Under the pieces are notes generated by a model that did no database searches, had not been told where the DNA came from, and saw only the letters and a list, made by a program, of their open reading frames with translations. This document shows positions 25,043-32,849 of a stretch of DNA of 36,593 bases, piece by piece. How positions within the stretch are numbered: the stretch's first letter is position 1; each line of letters begins with the position of its first letter. The stretch is taken from contig JAFSPF010000055.1 in NCBI GenBank assembly GCA_017443065.1, positions 1 through 36,593 of the forward strand, in the 5' to 3' direction. The translations under genes and the position numbers were made by a program. The stretch comes from Lachnospiraceae bacterium. GTDB taxonomy: Bacteria > Bacillota > Clostridia > Lachnospirales > Lachnospiraceae.

Positions 25043-26617
25043 ATGAGAAAAACACCGGAAAAAAAGAGAAAAACGGCAGGAGGCCGTGTGGCGGCACTGT
25101 TTTTGATGTGTCTTTTTGTGCTCACGCACACGACCAGTATCCAGGCCACGGAAGGATACTGGTATTATGAGGAGTTCGGCGTGCAGGAGGCGCATGACAG
25201 GGGAATCGACGGTACCGGCATCTGGATCGGCGAGGTGGATACCATCGTCAACACGGAGGTTCCCTGGCTTTCCGAGGCGAACATCATCCTGAAGGATCAC
25301 GCGATCACGACCTATTACGGCGATGTGCCCGCCATCAGCACGGATTTCGATATCGCCTTTCACGCGACGGACATGATCTCTCTCCTGCAGGGAAACGGCG
25401 AAGGCGCGGATTCAGGCAGGGCGCCCATCGGCGTGGCGCCGGGCGCAACAATCTATCACTATGCCGCCGTGACCAGCGAGGATGATTCCTTGACCGGCGG
25501 GGATGTCTATGAGGTTGCCGTGAACTATGCCCTGCAGGACGGCGTGGATCTGATTTCAATCCCGGCCGGGGGCATGAGCGAGTACGAAAGACAGTATCCG
25601 GTCATTATGGAGGCCATCCGGCGCGGGATTCCGCTGATCGTGGCCCATTCCAATGACCGCACCTCGGTCGACTGGTATGCCGATCCCGACGCCTATACGG
25701 ACCGCGAGAAAAACCGCCTGGAGTTTCATGATATCTTAAGCGCGGACAATGACGACGAAATCTGCTACTGGTACGGTATGGTAACGGTGCAGTCGGTCGG
25801 CGAGGACCGGAACCTGCAGGATTCCTCGCGCACAGAGGATGCGGGGACGGACATTGCGGCACCCGGAGAACACATCTGGATGGAGTTCAACGACTGGGGA
25901 AAGTTTGAGGCGCATGGCGGCGGATGCTCCGCGGCAACGACGATCACGTCGGGCTTTCTTGCCCTGGCGATGCAGCAGTGGCCGGATGCCACGGGCAACC
26001 AGATCCTGCAGCTCATGGTGCGCACGGCCACCTTCCCAGAGGACAACGCCTATCAGTCCGTGCCGGTTTCGGATTCCGCCGCGGGGATTCTTGAGCTGAC
26101 AAGGGATCCGTACTTAGGCTACGGCATCATCAGCCTGGAGAATATGCTGGCAACGGATCCGTCCGTTTATCCTGACGTCAACCCCATCCTTTACAAGGAT
26201 ATTGCGCTGGCGGTCCGCAATGCGGAGGCCTCCGGAAGACCGGAGCTGCTGCAGGAGCCGGAGCTCGTGGCAGTGGCGGAGGTACTGGAAGAACAGTTGA
26301 CGGCCGCCGGAGAGGATATTCCGGATTTTCTCACACGTGTGCTGTCCGGTGGCAGCACGCCCGAAGAGGAGCCGGAGGAGACCCCGCCGGAGGAAGCAGG
26401 TGCGGGAGAGATCGAAAGCGCCGGGGAGGATGAGGAGGCGGAGACGGAAACCGCACCCGCCGTACCCGCGGCACCGGGACCGCTGGATGATGAAGAGGAA
26501 GAGGGAGGCGGCATCGGAACATATCTGCCGCTCATTGTGGCGGGCGTGGTGATTCTTGCCTGCGGCGTGCTGCTTTTGGTGCTGAAGCCGAAAAAAGACA
26601 GGACGGACGTCGATTAA
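25043..26617 (+). CDS. Divergent membrane-anchored subtilisin-like (S8) protein
   Basis: This 524-residue protein has a signal peptide (about 12-36, AALFLMCLFVLTHTTSIQA), an S8-like domain (about 40-360), an acidic Pro/Glu/Ala-rich stalk (about 425-485) and a C-terminal membrane helix (about 493-513) followed by KPKKDR, so it should sit on the outer face of the membrane. The triad is present but in altered settings: Asp66 in GEVDTIVN, His107 in HATDM (consensus HGTHV), and Ser296 in GCSAATT (consensus GTSMAAP). The oxyanion Asn204 is in HSNDR. Layout is like mycosins or other membrane-anchored subtilases, without sequence identity to a named one. GGAAGA precedes the ATG, 3 bases after exoA. 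Activity is uncertain. Confidence 0.75.
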   Translation: MRKTPEKKRKTAGGRVAALFLMCLFVLTHTTSIQATEGYWYYEEFGVQEAHDRGIDGTGIWIGEVDTIVNTEVPWLSEANIILKDHAITTYYGDVPAISTDFDIAFHATDMISLLQGNGEGADSGRAPIGVAPGATIYHYAAVTSEDDSLTGGDVYEVAVNYALQDGVDLISIPAGGMSEYERQYPVIMEAIRRGIPLIVAHSNDRTSVDWYADPDAYTDREKNRLEFHDILSADNDDEICYWYGMVTVQSVGEDRNLQDSSRTEDAGTDIAAPGEHIWMEFNDWGKFEAHGGGCSAATTITSGFLALAMQQWPDATGNQILQLMVRTATFPEDNAYQSVPVSDSAAGILELTRDPYLGYGIISLENMLATDPSVYPDVNPILYKDIALAVRNAEASGRPELLQEPELVAVAEVLEEQLTAAGEDIPDFLTRVLSGGSTPEEEPEETPPEEAGAGEIESAGEDEEAETETAPAVPAAPGPLDDEEEEGGGIGTYLPLIVAGVVILACGVLLLVLKPKKDRTDVD

Positions 26618-26632
26618 GACAGGAGGTGCGGG

Positions 26633-27550
26633 ATGGGTAAAATCAGAAGAAGATTCCTGGCGCTGACGGGAACGCTGTTGGGCGGCTCCTATCTGATCGG
26701 CGCAAATGCCTATGAGGGGCTGATAGCGGCGGGCGGCGAGAAGGAGCCGGCGAAAAAGGAATCCCTGCTGTTTCCGGAGCGGCGCAGGGAGATCTCCATC
26801 GATGCGATCGACGGGATCAGACTGCATGCGGCCTTTGTGCCCGCAGACGGGGAGGACGGGAAAAAAAAGCGCAGCTATTGCCTCCTGCTGCATGATGATA
26901 CGGCATCCCTTGCGCAGTGCGCACCCTACGCCCGGCATTATCAGGAAAAGGGGATGGACATTCTGGCGGCGGATCTGCGCGGTCACGGGGAAAGCGGCGG
27001 CAAATACCGCGGATACGGCTATGATGACCGTCTGGACGTGCTGACCTGGATCCACTGGATTTTGAAGCGGGATCCGGAGGCGCGGATTGTGATTCACGGA
27101 CTGGGCGTCGGTGCGGCCGCGGCGCTTTACGCGCTGCCGGAGCATATCCCGACGGGCGTCTATGCCGTGATTGCGGATTCTTCCTACACCACGCTTTCCG
27201 AATATCTGCTGCGTCTTCTAAAATACAGACAGAATTCCCGGATTCCGGCAAGAATCCGTCTCTTTGTGCTTCGATATGTGACAAAGCTTCGTGCGGGATA
27301 TGACATCAAAGACGCGGACGTCATGCGCGCCGTATCCCGGGCGCAGACACCGGTGCTGTTTCTGCACGGGGACGCGGACCGGACGGTTCCGGTGGAAATG
27401 TCAAGACAGCTGTATGCAAGAGCCCAGTGCACGCGGGATATCAGCATCTTCCCCGGTGCCGGGCATCTGGAGGAATATTCGCTCCATCCTTCGCGCTACC
27501 GGGAAGCCGTGGATGCCTTTCTGGAGAAACACTCACCCGACCGTCTCTGA
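26633..27550 (+). CDS. Alpha/beta-hydrolase-fold protein lacking the nucleophilic serine
   Basis: This 305-residue protein has a hydrophobic N-terminal segment (about 8-27, possible membrane anchor). The fold is recognisable from LLLHDDTAS, DILAADLRGHGESGG (about 108-122), the region of the nucleophile elbow, HGDADRTVP with Asp249 and GAGHLEE with His278. The elbow reads HGLGVGAA (155-162), where residue 158, the usual Ser of GxSxG, is Gly. Asp and His are kept, so a classical esterase reaction is unlikely unless another residue substitutes. AGGAGGTGC precedes the ATG, 15 bases after the subtilase gene. Its last 18 bases overlap the 3' end of murG on the opposite strand. Confidence 0.8.
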   Translation: MGKIRRRFLALTGTLLGGSYLIGANAYEGLIAAGGEKEPAKKESLLFPERRREISIDAIDGIRLHAAFVPADGEDGKKKRSYCLLLHDDTASLAQCAPYARHYQEKGMDILAADLRGHGESGGKYRGYGYDDRLDVLTWIHWILKRDPEARIVIHGLGVGAAAALYALPEHIPTGVYAVIADSSYTTLSEYLLRLLKYRQNSRIPARIRLFVLRYVTKLRAGYDIKDADVMRAVSRAQTPVLFLHGDADRTVPVEMSRQLYARAQCTRDISIFPGAGHLEEYSLHPSRYREAVDAFLEKHSPDRL

Positions 27551-28600
27551 GATGAGCTTCAGAACGGAAGCCACCGCATCCGGCTGGCCGCTTCCCTCCA
27601 TTTTGGAGATGTAGCGGTCCCTGTTTTGGTACACCGCATGGATTTCCTCAAATAAAACATCTTCATCCAGATCCTCGTCCTGAATCACCTCGGAAAAGCC
27701 CTGGTTTTTGAAGGACTGCGCGTTTAAGATCTGGTCACCGCGGGAGTTCTTCGCGGAGAGGGGAATCAGCACGTTCGGAATTTTTAAGGCCAGAAGCTCG
27801 CAGATCGCGTTGGCGCCCGCGCGGGAGACCACCACATCCGCCAGGGCAAAGAGATCCTTCAGCTCGTTTTTCACATATTCAAACTGGGCATAGCCGCTCA
27901 TCGTGAGCTTCAGATTGTCCATCTTGTCATCGCCGCAGATATGCACCACATTGAATTCCTGAAGAAGCTGTTCGAGGATGCCCCGGACGGCGTCGTTGAT
28001 GGAACTTGCCCCGAGCGATCCCCCGAGCACCATGACGACAGGTTTTTTGTCCGTAAAGCCGCAGAACTGCCTCCCCGCCTCGGCATTCCCCTGCCGTAGC
28101 TCCTCGCGGATGGGGGAACCGGTCAGGACCGTCTTGTCCTTGGGGAGATAGTCCATGGTCTCCGGGAAATTACAGCAGATTTTCTTTGCCTTTCCCACAC
28201 AGAGCTTGTTGGCAAGCCCCGGCGTTAAGTCCGATTCATGCAGGATGCAGGGAATCTTGTACCTCGAAGCCGCATGAATTACGGGAACGGAGACAAAGCC
28301 GCCCTTGGAAAAGATGACATCCGGCCGTTCCTGCTTTAAGATCTTTTTCGCCTGACGGTAGCCCTTCAGCACGCGGAAGGGATCCGAGAAGTTCTTGGGA
28401 TCAAAGTAACGCCTGAGCTTTCCCGCGGCAATGCCGTAGTAGCGGACGTCAAAATCCGCCAGCAGTTTATTCTCGATCCCGTCCACCGTCCCGATGTAGG
28501 CGATATCATAGCCCTGTTCCTTAAGCCCCGGAATCAGCGCTAAGTTTGGTGTGACGTGCCCGGCGCTTCCGCCGCCCGTCAGAATGATTTTTTTTGCCAA
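27533..28600 (-). CDS. murG: UDP-GlcNAc:lipid I GlcNAc transferase MurG
   Basis: MurG makes lipid II from lipid I on the inner membrane face, the last cytoplasmic step of peptidoglycan precursor synthesis. It shows the N-terminal LTGGGSAGHVTPN (residues 7-19), DVIFSKGGFVSVP, HESDLTPGLANK, GGSLGASSINDAV and the UDP-GlcNAc-binding region VVSRAGANAICELLALKIPNVLIPL. I chose TTG 28600, 8 bases after AAAGGAG (355 residues); an earlier TTG at 28627 has no such site. It stands alone on the minus strand, head-on to replication, with an extended -10 promoter and a convergent 18-base overlap with the hydrolase gene. Confidence 0.94.
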   Translation of the reverse strand: MAKKIILTGGGSAGHVTPNLALIPGLKEQGYDIAYIGTVDGIENKLLADFDVRYYGIAAGKLRRYFDPKNFSDPFRVLKGYRQAKKILKQERPDVIFSKGGFVSVPVIHAASRYKIPCILHESDLTPGLANKLCVGKAKKICCNFPETMDYLPKDKTVLTGSPIREELRQGNAEAGRQFCGFTDKKPVVMVLGGSLGASSINDAVRGILEQLLQEFNVVHICGDDKMDNLKLTMSGYAQFEYVKNELKDLFALADVVVSRAGANAICELLALKIPNVLIPLSAKNSRGDQILNAQSFKNQGFSEVIQDEDLDEDVLFEEIHAVYQNRDRYISKMEGSGQPDAVASVLKLISETVG

Positions 28601-28637
28601 AACAGAAGTCTCCTTTGCCGCCGTCAAAACTGCTTTC

Positions 28638-28646
28638 AGTATACCA
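28638..28646 (-). promoter_or_regulatory. murG extended -10 promoter
   Basis: On the minus strand TGGTATACT is an extended -10, about 38 bases before the TTG start of murG. The -35 position is only T-rich. Confidence 0.55.
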
Positions 28647-28673
28647 TAAACGAAAAAAAAAAAAAGATAAATA

Positions 28674-28682
28674 TGCTATACT
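28674..28682 (+). promoter_or_regulatory. Sigma-factor gene extended -10 promoter
   Basis: TGCTATACT is an extended -10, 25 bases before the sigma-factor start, preceded by a 13-A tract (28653-28665) that may act as an UP-like element. It is divergent from the murG promoter and shares the A-tract with it. Confidence 0.55.
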
Positions 28683-28706
28683 ACTGGTACGGAGGTTGTT
28701 TCATCT

Positions 28707-29246
28707 GTGCTGTTCATGATGCTGTCCCTGCTCGATGATGAGCAAAGGGAAATAATTGAAAAAATCTTCAGGGAAGATAAGTCCTTCTTTTTTTATGTGG
28801 CAAGAGGCATTCTTGTGTCAAAAGAGGACGCGGAAGACGCTGTTTCGGAAGCTTTGTTGAAAATAGTCGATAATTTAGAAAAAATTTCAAAATTGCCGCG
28901 TAATAAAATGCGTGCCTATTGCATTACTATTGTAAAGAACTGTGCGAGGGAAAAACTGCGACGGGACAAAAGACTGGAATTTACGGAAAACCCCGGGCAA
29001 TATACCGAAGATTTGGGTGAAAGCACAGAAGACCGCTTTTTCAAAACCATTCCGTCGTCGGAGATGCAAACGATGTTGTCCGGTCTTTCGGAGGATGAGC
29101 AACGGCTATTGTTCCTTCGCTATGAGGAAGGAAGGAGTTACAAGGAGATCGCTTGTGTCCTGCAATGCACGGAGAACAGTGCCAGAGTGCGCGGATTCCG
29201 CATCTTGGAAAAGTTGCGAAAGCAGATGGACGGGATCATCAGATAA
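28707..29246 (+). CDS. ECF-like sigma-70 family RNA polymerase sigma factor
   Basis: This is a 179-residue two-domain sigma factor. Region 2 is seen at about 25-92 (SKEDAEDAVSEALLKIVDN, then RNKMRAYCITIVKNCAREKLRRDKR, the -10-recognition helix). Region 4 is at about 118-172 (GLSEDEQRLLFLRYEEGRSYKEIACVLQCTENSARVRGFRILEKLRK, a helix-turn-helix for the -35). No region 3 and no extra C-terminal domain are seen. GTG 28707 follows GGAGGT by 10 bases; ATG 28716 is an alternative. The next gene encodes a membrane protein of the anti-sigma type, so release by an envelope signal is likely. Codon use and A+T content differ from the origin genes, suggesting acquisition. Confidence 0.88.
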   Translation: MLFMMLSLLDDEQREIIEKIFREDKSFFFYVARGILVSKEDAEDAVSEALLKIVDNLEKISKLPRNKMRAYCITIVKNCAREKLRRDKRLEFTENPGQYTEDLGESTEDRFFKTIPSSEMQTMLSGLSEDEQRLLFLRYEEGRSYKEIACVLQCTENSARVRGFRILEKLRKQMDGIIR

Positions 29247-29266
29247 ACAAAACGAAGAGGCAGGGA

Positions 29267-30211
29267 ATGAACAAAGGCATTTCGCCAAATGTAAATAATG
29301 CAGAAGAAATGAACGCATACTTTGAACAGCTGTTTTCCGCAGCGGAAAAAAGTCTCTTGGAAGAGTTACCGCAGCGGGAGCTGTCGGACGAGGGAATCTG
29401 TGTTTTGTGTCAGCAAATCCTTGCGCTTTCCGATACCGGGAAAGAATTGTTCTACGGAAGGTATTGCTATCAGATGTCCAACGATGCCATGCAGACGGTT
29501 TTCGGAACAAGCTTTCCCGCAGGGCGGCTTCAATACTACAAATCGCTTCTGTCCTCAGCGCATAATCTGAAAGAAGGAGAAAGAATCAGTGAGCGTTCTT
29601 ACCAAAAAGCCAGTGAGATGGCACTGGATCAGGATATGGAACGGACGGAGAAAGAAGCGAACAGACAAAAGATGTTAGTATTCCCCGCCGGAACAAAAAA
29701 AATCATCCGCGTCCTGGCAAAAGGAATCGTGGCGGCGATGGTGATATTGACAGTCGGATTCACAACCGCAATAACCGTCAACGCGGAATTCAGAGAAAGA
29801 GTTATCAACTGGTTTATTGAAACATTTACAGAATACAGCAAAGTGCAAACCTCCTCCGATCAGGACATCACGATAGAGGATTTGAGATCCTATTACCCGG
29901 CGCATATTCCGGAGCGGTACACGCATACGGAAACAGTTATATTGGATATTGAAATTGCATATTATTATGAGGATCCTGAGGGAAACACGCTGTATATTCG
30001 TTTCAGTATACCAGGGACAGAGGTCGGAATAAACACAGAAAACATGGAAATAAAAGCATTGGAATTCAGAGGGGAAGAAGCGTTCATGGCATTTGATGAC
30101 GAAAACAGAGGCACATTCGCATTTGTAGTGGACGGTATTCCCATATTTATCGGCGGTCAGATGAGTGAAGAAGAAGCGATGGCAATCGCAAACGGAATAG
30201 AGAAACGATAA
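29267..30211 (+). CDS. Membrane anti-sigma factor-like protein with DUF4367-type C-terminal domain
   Basis: This 314-residue protein has a cytoplasmic helical N-terminal half (about 1-145), one membrane helix (about 150-170, GIVAAMVILTVGFTTAITV) and an extracytoplasmic domain beginning YYPAHIPERYTHTET, with repeated strands (GNTLYIRFSIPG, VVDGIPIFIGG) and the ending SEEEAMAIANGIE. That C-terminal pattern is DUF4367, often found in proteins encoded next to ECF sigma factors. The cytoplasmic half would bind the sigma factor. ATG 29267 with GAGGCAGGGA upstream is preferred; the frame is open further upstream through the sigma-factor gene but without support. It lies 20 bases after the sigma gene and ends before a strong terminator. 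Confidence 0.8.
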   Translation: MNKGISPNVNNAEEMNAYFEQLFSAAEKSLLEELPQRELSDEGICVLCQQILALSDTGKELFYGRYCYQMSNDAMQTVFGTSFPAGRLQYYKSLLSSAHNLKEGERISERSYQKASEMALDQDMERTEKEANRQKMLVFPAGTKKIIRVLAKGIVAAMVILTVGFTTAITVNAEFRERVINWFIETFTEYSKVQTSSDQDITIEDLRSYYPAHIPERYTHTETVILDIEIAYYYEDPEGNTLYIRFSIPGTEVGINTENMEIKALEFRGEEAFMAFDDENRGTFAFVVDGIPIFIGGQMSEEEAMAIANGIEKR

Positions 30212-30236
30212 ACACTCGCGTTTCTTTCCAATGAAC

Positions 30237-30293
30237 AAAACCCTTTTGTCCGCTCTTTCGTAATTTTGAAGGAACGGACAGAAGGGTTTTTCT
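30237..30293 (+). terminator. Terminator of the sigma/anti-sigma operon
   Basis: A 16-base-pair stem with one T-G pair (30237-30252 with 30275-30290) encloses a 22-base loop and ends in TTTTTCTT. It separates the sigma/anti-sigma operon from the next genes. Confidence 0.85.
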
Positions 30294-30328
30294 TCAGCGA
30301 ATAAGATTTCTAAAACTTTTCTAAACCC

Positions 30329-30352
30329 TGTAACAAAACGGCAGGTTCGTGC
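30329..30352 (+). promoter_or_regulatory. Possible ECF-type promoter for the exported-protein gene
   Basis: TGTAAC (30329-30334) and CGTGC (30348-30352) resemble AAC-type -35 and CGT-type -10 elements used by ECF sigma factors, upstream of the gene at 30400. The 13-base spacer is shorter than the usual 15-17, so this is only a candidate. No clear housekeeping promoter is seen. Confidence 0.25.
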
Positions 30353-30399
30353 ATCAGTTATATGTAAATGAAATAAGCACCCCAAAAAAGGAGGCTACT

Positions 30400-30621
30400 A
30401 TGTTCAAAAAGGTTTTACTTGCGGGATTTGTTTCAATTCTTTTGCTGGGTCAATCCATTCCGATCAGTGCTGCGACGGTGACGTCAACAACCATTTCCGA
30501 TGTGGCGGGGCTCAGGTGGAGCGACACGCTGTCTTACAGTATCCATATATCTTCCAACAAAAACACGATTACATCCATAATGAGCGTAGTAGCATTTAAC
30601 ACAAATACGTTTCAAAAATGA
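30400..30621 (+). CDS. Small exported protein, possibly truncated
   Basis: This 73-residue protein has a clear signal peptide (MFKKVLLAGFVSILLLGQ...ISAA, about 1-25) and a mature part of about 48 residues beginning TVTSTTISDVAGLRWSDT. The mature part resembles the start of small secreted beta-sandwich-like proteins I associate with DUF6147 in Clostridia, which are about twice as long, so the gene may be shortened. AAGGAGG precedes the ATG by 5 bases. It lies between the sigma/anti-sigma operon and the lipoprotein gene, and could be a target of that sigma factor. There is no cysteine for lipid attachment. Confidence 0.6.
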   Translation: MFKKVLLAGFVSILLLGQSIPISAATVTSTTISDVAGLRWSDTLSYSIHISSNKNTITSIMSVVAFNTNTFQK

Positions 30622-30652
30622 CGAAGCATTTTGCTCAAAGGAGATGACGTAG

Positions 30653-32770
30653 ATGGGAAAAAAACAGTATCTTGAACGGGTATTGGTTTTTGGGATAGCG
30701 CTTTTTATACTTTCCGGCTGTGTTTTTGGGGAGGCAACTGGCTCCCGTATGGCAGAAAACCCTGGTGAGATGGAAACGGCAGGCAGTACGATCAGCGTGC
30801 GCATGGAAACCCCGGAAATAACAGAGGTTCCGCTTGGGGCAGTATTTAACAGAATTTGCGGCATTCTCCCCTACGGAAACGGCATGACGGTGATAGGTAC
30901 AAAAGATGGTACGGTTCGATTGCTGAATATGGATTCTGAAGGAAACCACGCTGACAGCATTGCATTAAAAGCGCCCGACACAGCCTATCAGATTTATGAT
31001 GTGGGTGGCGATGAGGAGCAAAACATTTATATCTTATATGGCATAAGCACGAAACAGCCCGGCATAAAGTTAATCACATACAATCATCAGGGCAATATGT
31101 TGAAGGAACAGGAAATACCGGCAACAAGAAACTATATGCGGGGACCGTTAATGATAAATGACGATACAAAACTCTTATGGAACGAGGAAAAAATCATTGT
31201 TTGCAGGAAAGATGACTGTATCTCCTTCACGCCGTTTTCCTCCGGCGAAACGATTCATACTATCACAATCGACGCGCAGCAGAGGTGTCATGTGACGGTC
31301 TCAAAGGAAAATAAAGCGGGACTTTACCTTTTTGATCCGGACACTGGAGAAGCAAAAGAAGAAATACTTTCAGAAGAAACAGGTCTCACGGCATATACCC
31401 AATGCATAAGTGAGGACGGAAAGATATTTATCAATACAAACGAGCGCCTTATAGAATACGACGCGGAAAAAAAGCAACTGTTACGTCGTTTTGACTGGGG
31501 TGCCATAAATGGCGGGCAGATCAAGCACCTGGTTGAACATGGAAACAACCAATTTACGTGCGTAAATGCGATAACACCGACGGTTTATTTCATATCGACA
31601 ATTGAAAAAACCACAGAGCGAAAAGTCATCATCATAGGAGCTTTACACGGTTATACTACAGGAAAGTTGGAGAGATTTGTTTCATTCTTTAACATGCATA
31701 ATGAGGACTATTTTGCAAAAATCAAGTATTACGCAGAACCGGATCTGTTACGTGCAGAATGGGTCACAGAGGATGTGCCCAGTGTTGTGAATGTGTATGA
31801 TATGGACATTCCGCAAAATGATGATTTGTTTGTTGATTTACTTCCCTATCTGGAACGCGGAGATGGAATCACAAAAGATGATATTACAGAAAGTATGCTT
31901 CGCTCGTTTCTTTGCGGAGAAAAACTATTCGTTATTCCCTCCGCGGTTCAAATTGAAACGCTGTATGCCCGGACGGAAGATGTGGGAGATCGGATTGGTT
32001 GGACCATGGAAGAAATGCAGGATCTTTTGGCACAAAACGGAGACGCATATCAGCCATTTCCCGGATGGCTTACTCCTATTGAACTGATGAATTGGCTGAT
32101 TTCGTCTGATCTTGGAAGATTTGTGGATTGGGAAAAAGCAAATTGTAGTTTTGACAGTCAGGAGTTCATAGATGAGTTAATGTTGTGCGCAGAAAAAGCG
32201 CCTAAAACGTATCAGCCGTCTCCGAATAGTAAAGTTGGCGTTCATGGCAATGAAGTCCTGCTGGCACCGGAGTGTTTACAAGCGGTAATGAATTTTCCTC
32301 CCGTGCTTCGATGCGCATTTGATGGAAAACCGCTGACGTTTATCGGATTTCCAAACCCCAACGGAAACAATGGCAGTTATTTTTGCGAGGAATCGTTTGG
32401 AATGTTGTTTGGCATACCCGCAACTGCGCCAGATAAAGAGGGCGGATGGGAGATATTAAAAGTCATGCTTTCGGAAGAATGGCAGAGAGAGGAGCATTCT
32501 TTTCCTGTCAACAGATATGTGCTTGAGGAAAGGATGCTGAATTTGAGTTCAGAGACGGAGTATGGCGAGCAGGCACTTACAGACGAAGAAATCAGTAAGT
32601 GTTGGCAGTTAATCAACGGGACAGAGGTATATCTTCGCGAAGATGTCAAGGTTGCCACGATTATTGGGGAGGAAGCAGAAGGCTTTTTTTCCGGAAAGCA
32701 GACAGCCGAAGAAGCCGCAAAGATGATTCAATCCAGGGTGACCTTATATTTACAGGAGCAGTTTCAATAG
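30653..32770 (+). CDS. Lipoprotein with propeller-like region fused to an ABC-type solute-binding domain
   Basis: This 705-residue lipoprotein has an N-terminal signal with lipobox LSGC (20-23; Cys23 would be lipidated). Residues about 65-315 carry repeated strand units of the type GxxxVIGTKDGTVRLLN, QNIYILYG and GKIFINTNERLIEYD, consistent with a beta-propeller. Residues about 322-705 match the extracellular solute-binding protein family 1: KVIIIGALHGYTTGKLERFVSFFNMHNEDY at the start and QTAEEAAKMIQSRVTLYLQEQ at the end. No ABC permease or ATPase gene is adjacent, so it is more likely a surface sensor or a binding protein for a distant transporter. AAAGGAG precedes the ATG. It ends before a bidirectional terminator. 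Confidence 0.78.
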   Translation: MGKKQYLERVLVFGIALFILSGCVFGEATGSRMAENPGEMETAGSTISVRMETPEITEVPLGAVFNRICGILPYGNGMTVIGTKDGTVRLLNMDSEGNHADSIALKAPDTAYQIYDVGGDEEQNIYILYGISTKQPGIKLITYNHQGNMLKEQEIPATRNYMRGPLMINDDTKLLWNEEKIIVCRKDDCISFTPFSSGETIHTITIDAQQRCHVTVSKENKAGLYLFDPDTGEAKEEILSEETGLTAYTQCISEDGKIFINTNERLIEYDAEKKQLLRRFDWGAINGGQIKHLVEHGNNQFTCVNAITPTVYFISTIEKTTERKVIIIGALHGYTTGKLERFVSFFNMHNEDYFAKIKYYAEPDLLRAEWVTEDVPSVVNVYDMDIPQNDDLFVDLLPYLERGDGITKDDITESMLRSFLCGEKLFVIPSAVQIETLYARTEDVGDRIGWTMEEMQDLLAQNGDAYQPFPGWLTPIELMNWLISSDLGRFVDWEKANCSFDSQEFIDELMLCAEKAPKTYQPSPNSKVGVHGNEVLLAPECLQAVMNFPPVLRCAFDGKPLTFIGFPNPNGNNGSYFCEESFGMLFGIPATAPDKEGGWEILKVMLSEEWQREEHSFPVNRYVLEERMLNLSSETEYGEQALTDEEISKCWQLINGTEVYLREDVKVATIIGEEAEGFFSGKQTAEEAAKMIQSRVTLYLQEQFQ

Positions 32771-32801
32771 ATGAAATTAAAGATAATTGCAATCGTCAAA
32801 C

Positions 32802-32832
32802 AAAAAACCGCGGGCGGCACCCGCGGTTTTTT
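32802..32832. terminator. Bidirectional terminator between lipoprotein gene and pgi
   Basis: A perfect 13-base-pair stem (32802-32814 with 32820-32832) closes a 5-base loop, with A6 and T6 ends, so it can terminate both convergent transcripts. Confidence 0.92.
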
Positions 32833-32849
32833 CATCGAAACGCTTTTCG

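Noticed and set aside
26114-27145. 343-codon minus-strand frame opposite the subtilase and hydrolase genes
   Set aside because: It spans two genes on the other strand with strong ribosome sites and has no recognisable motif.
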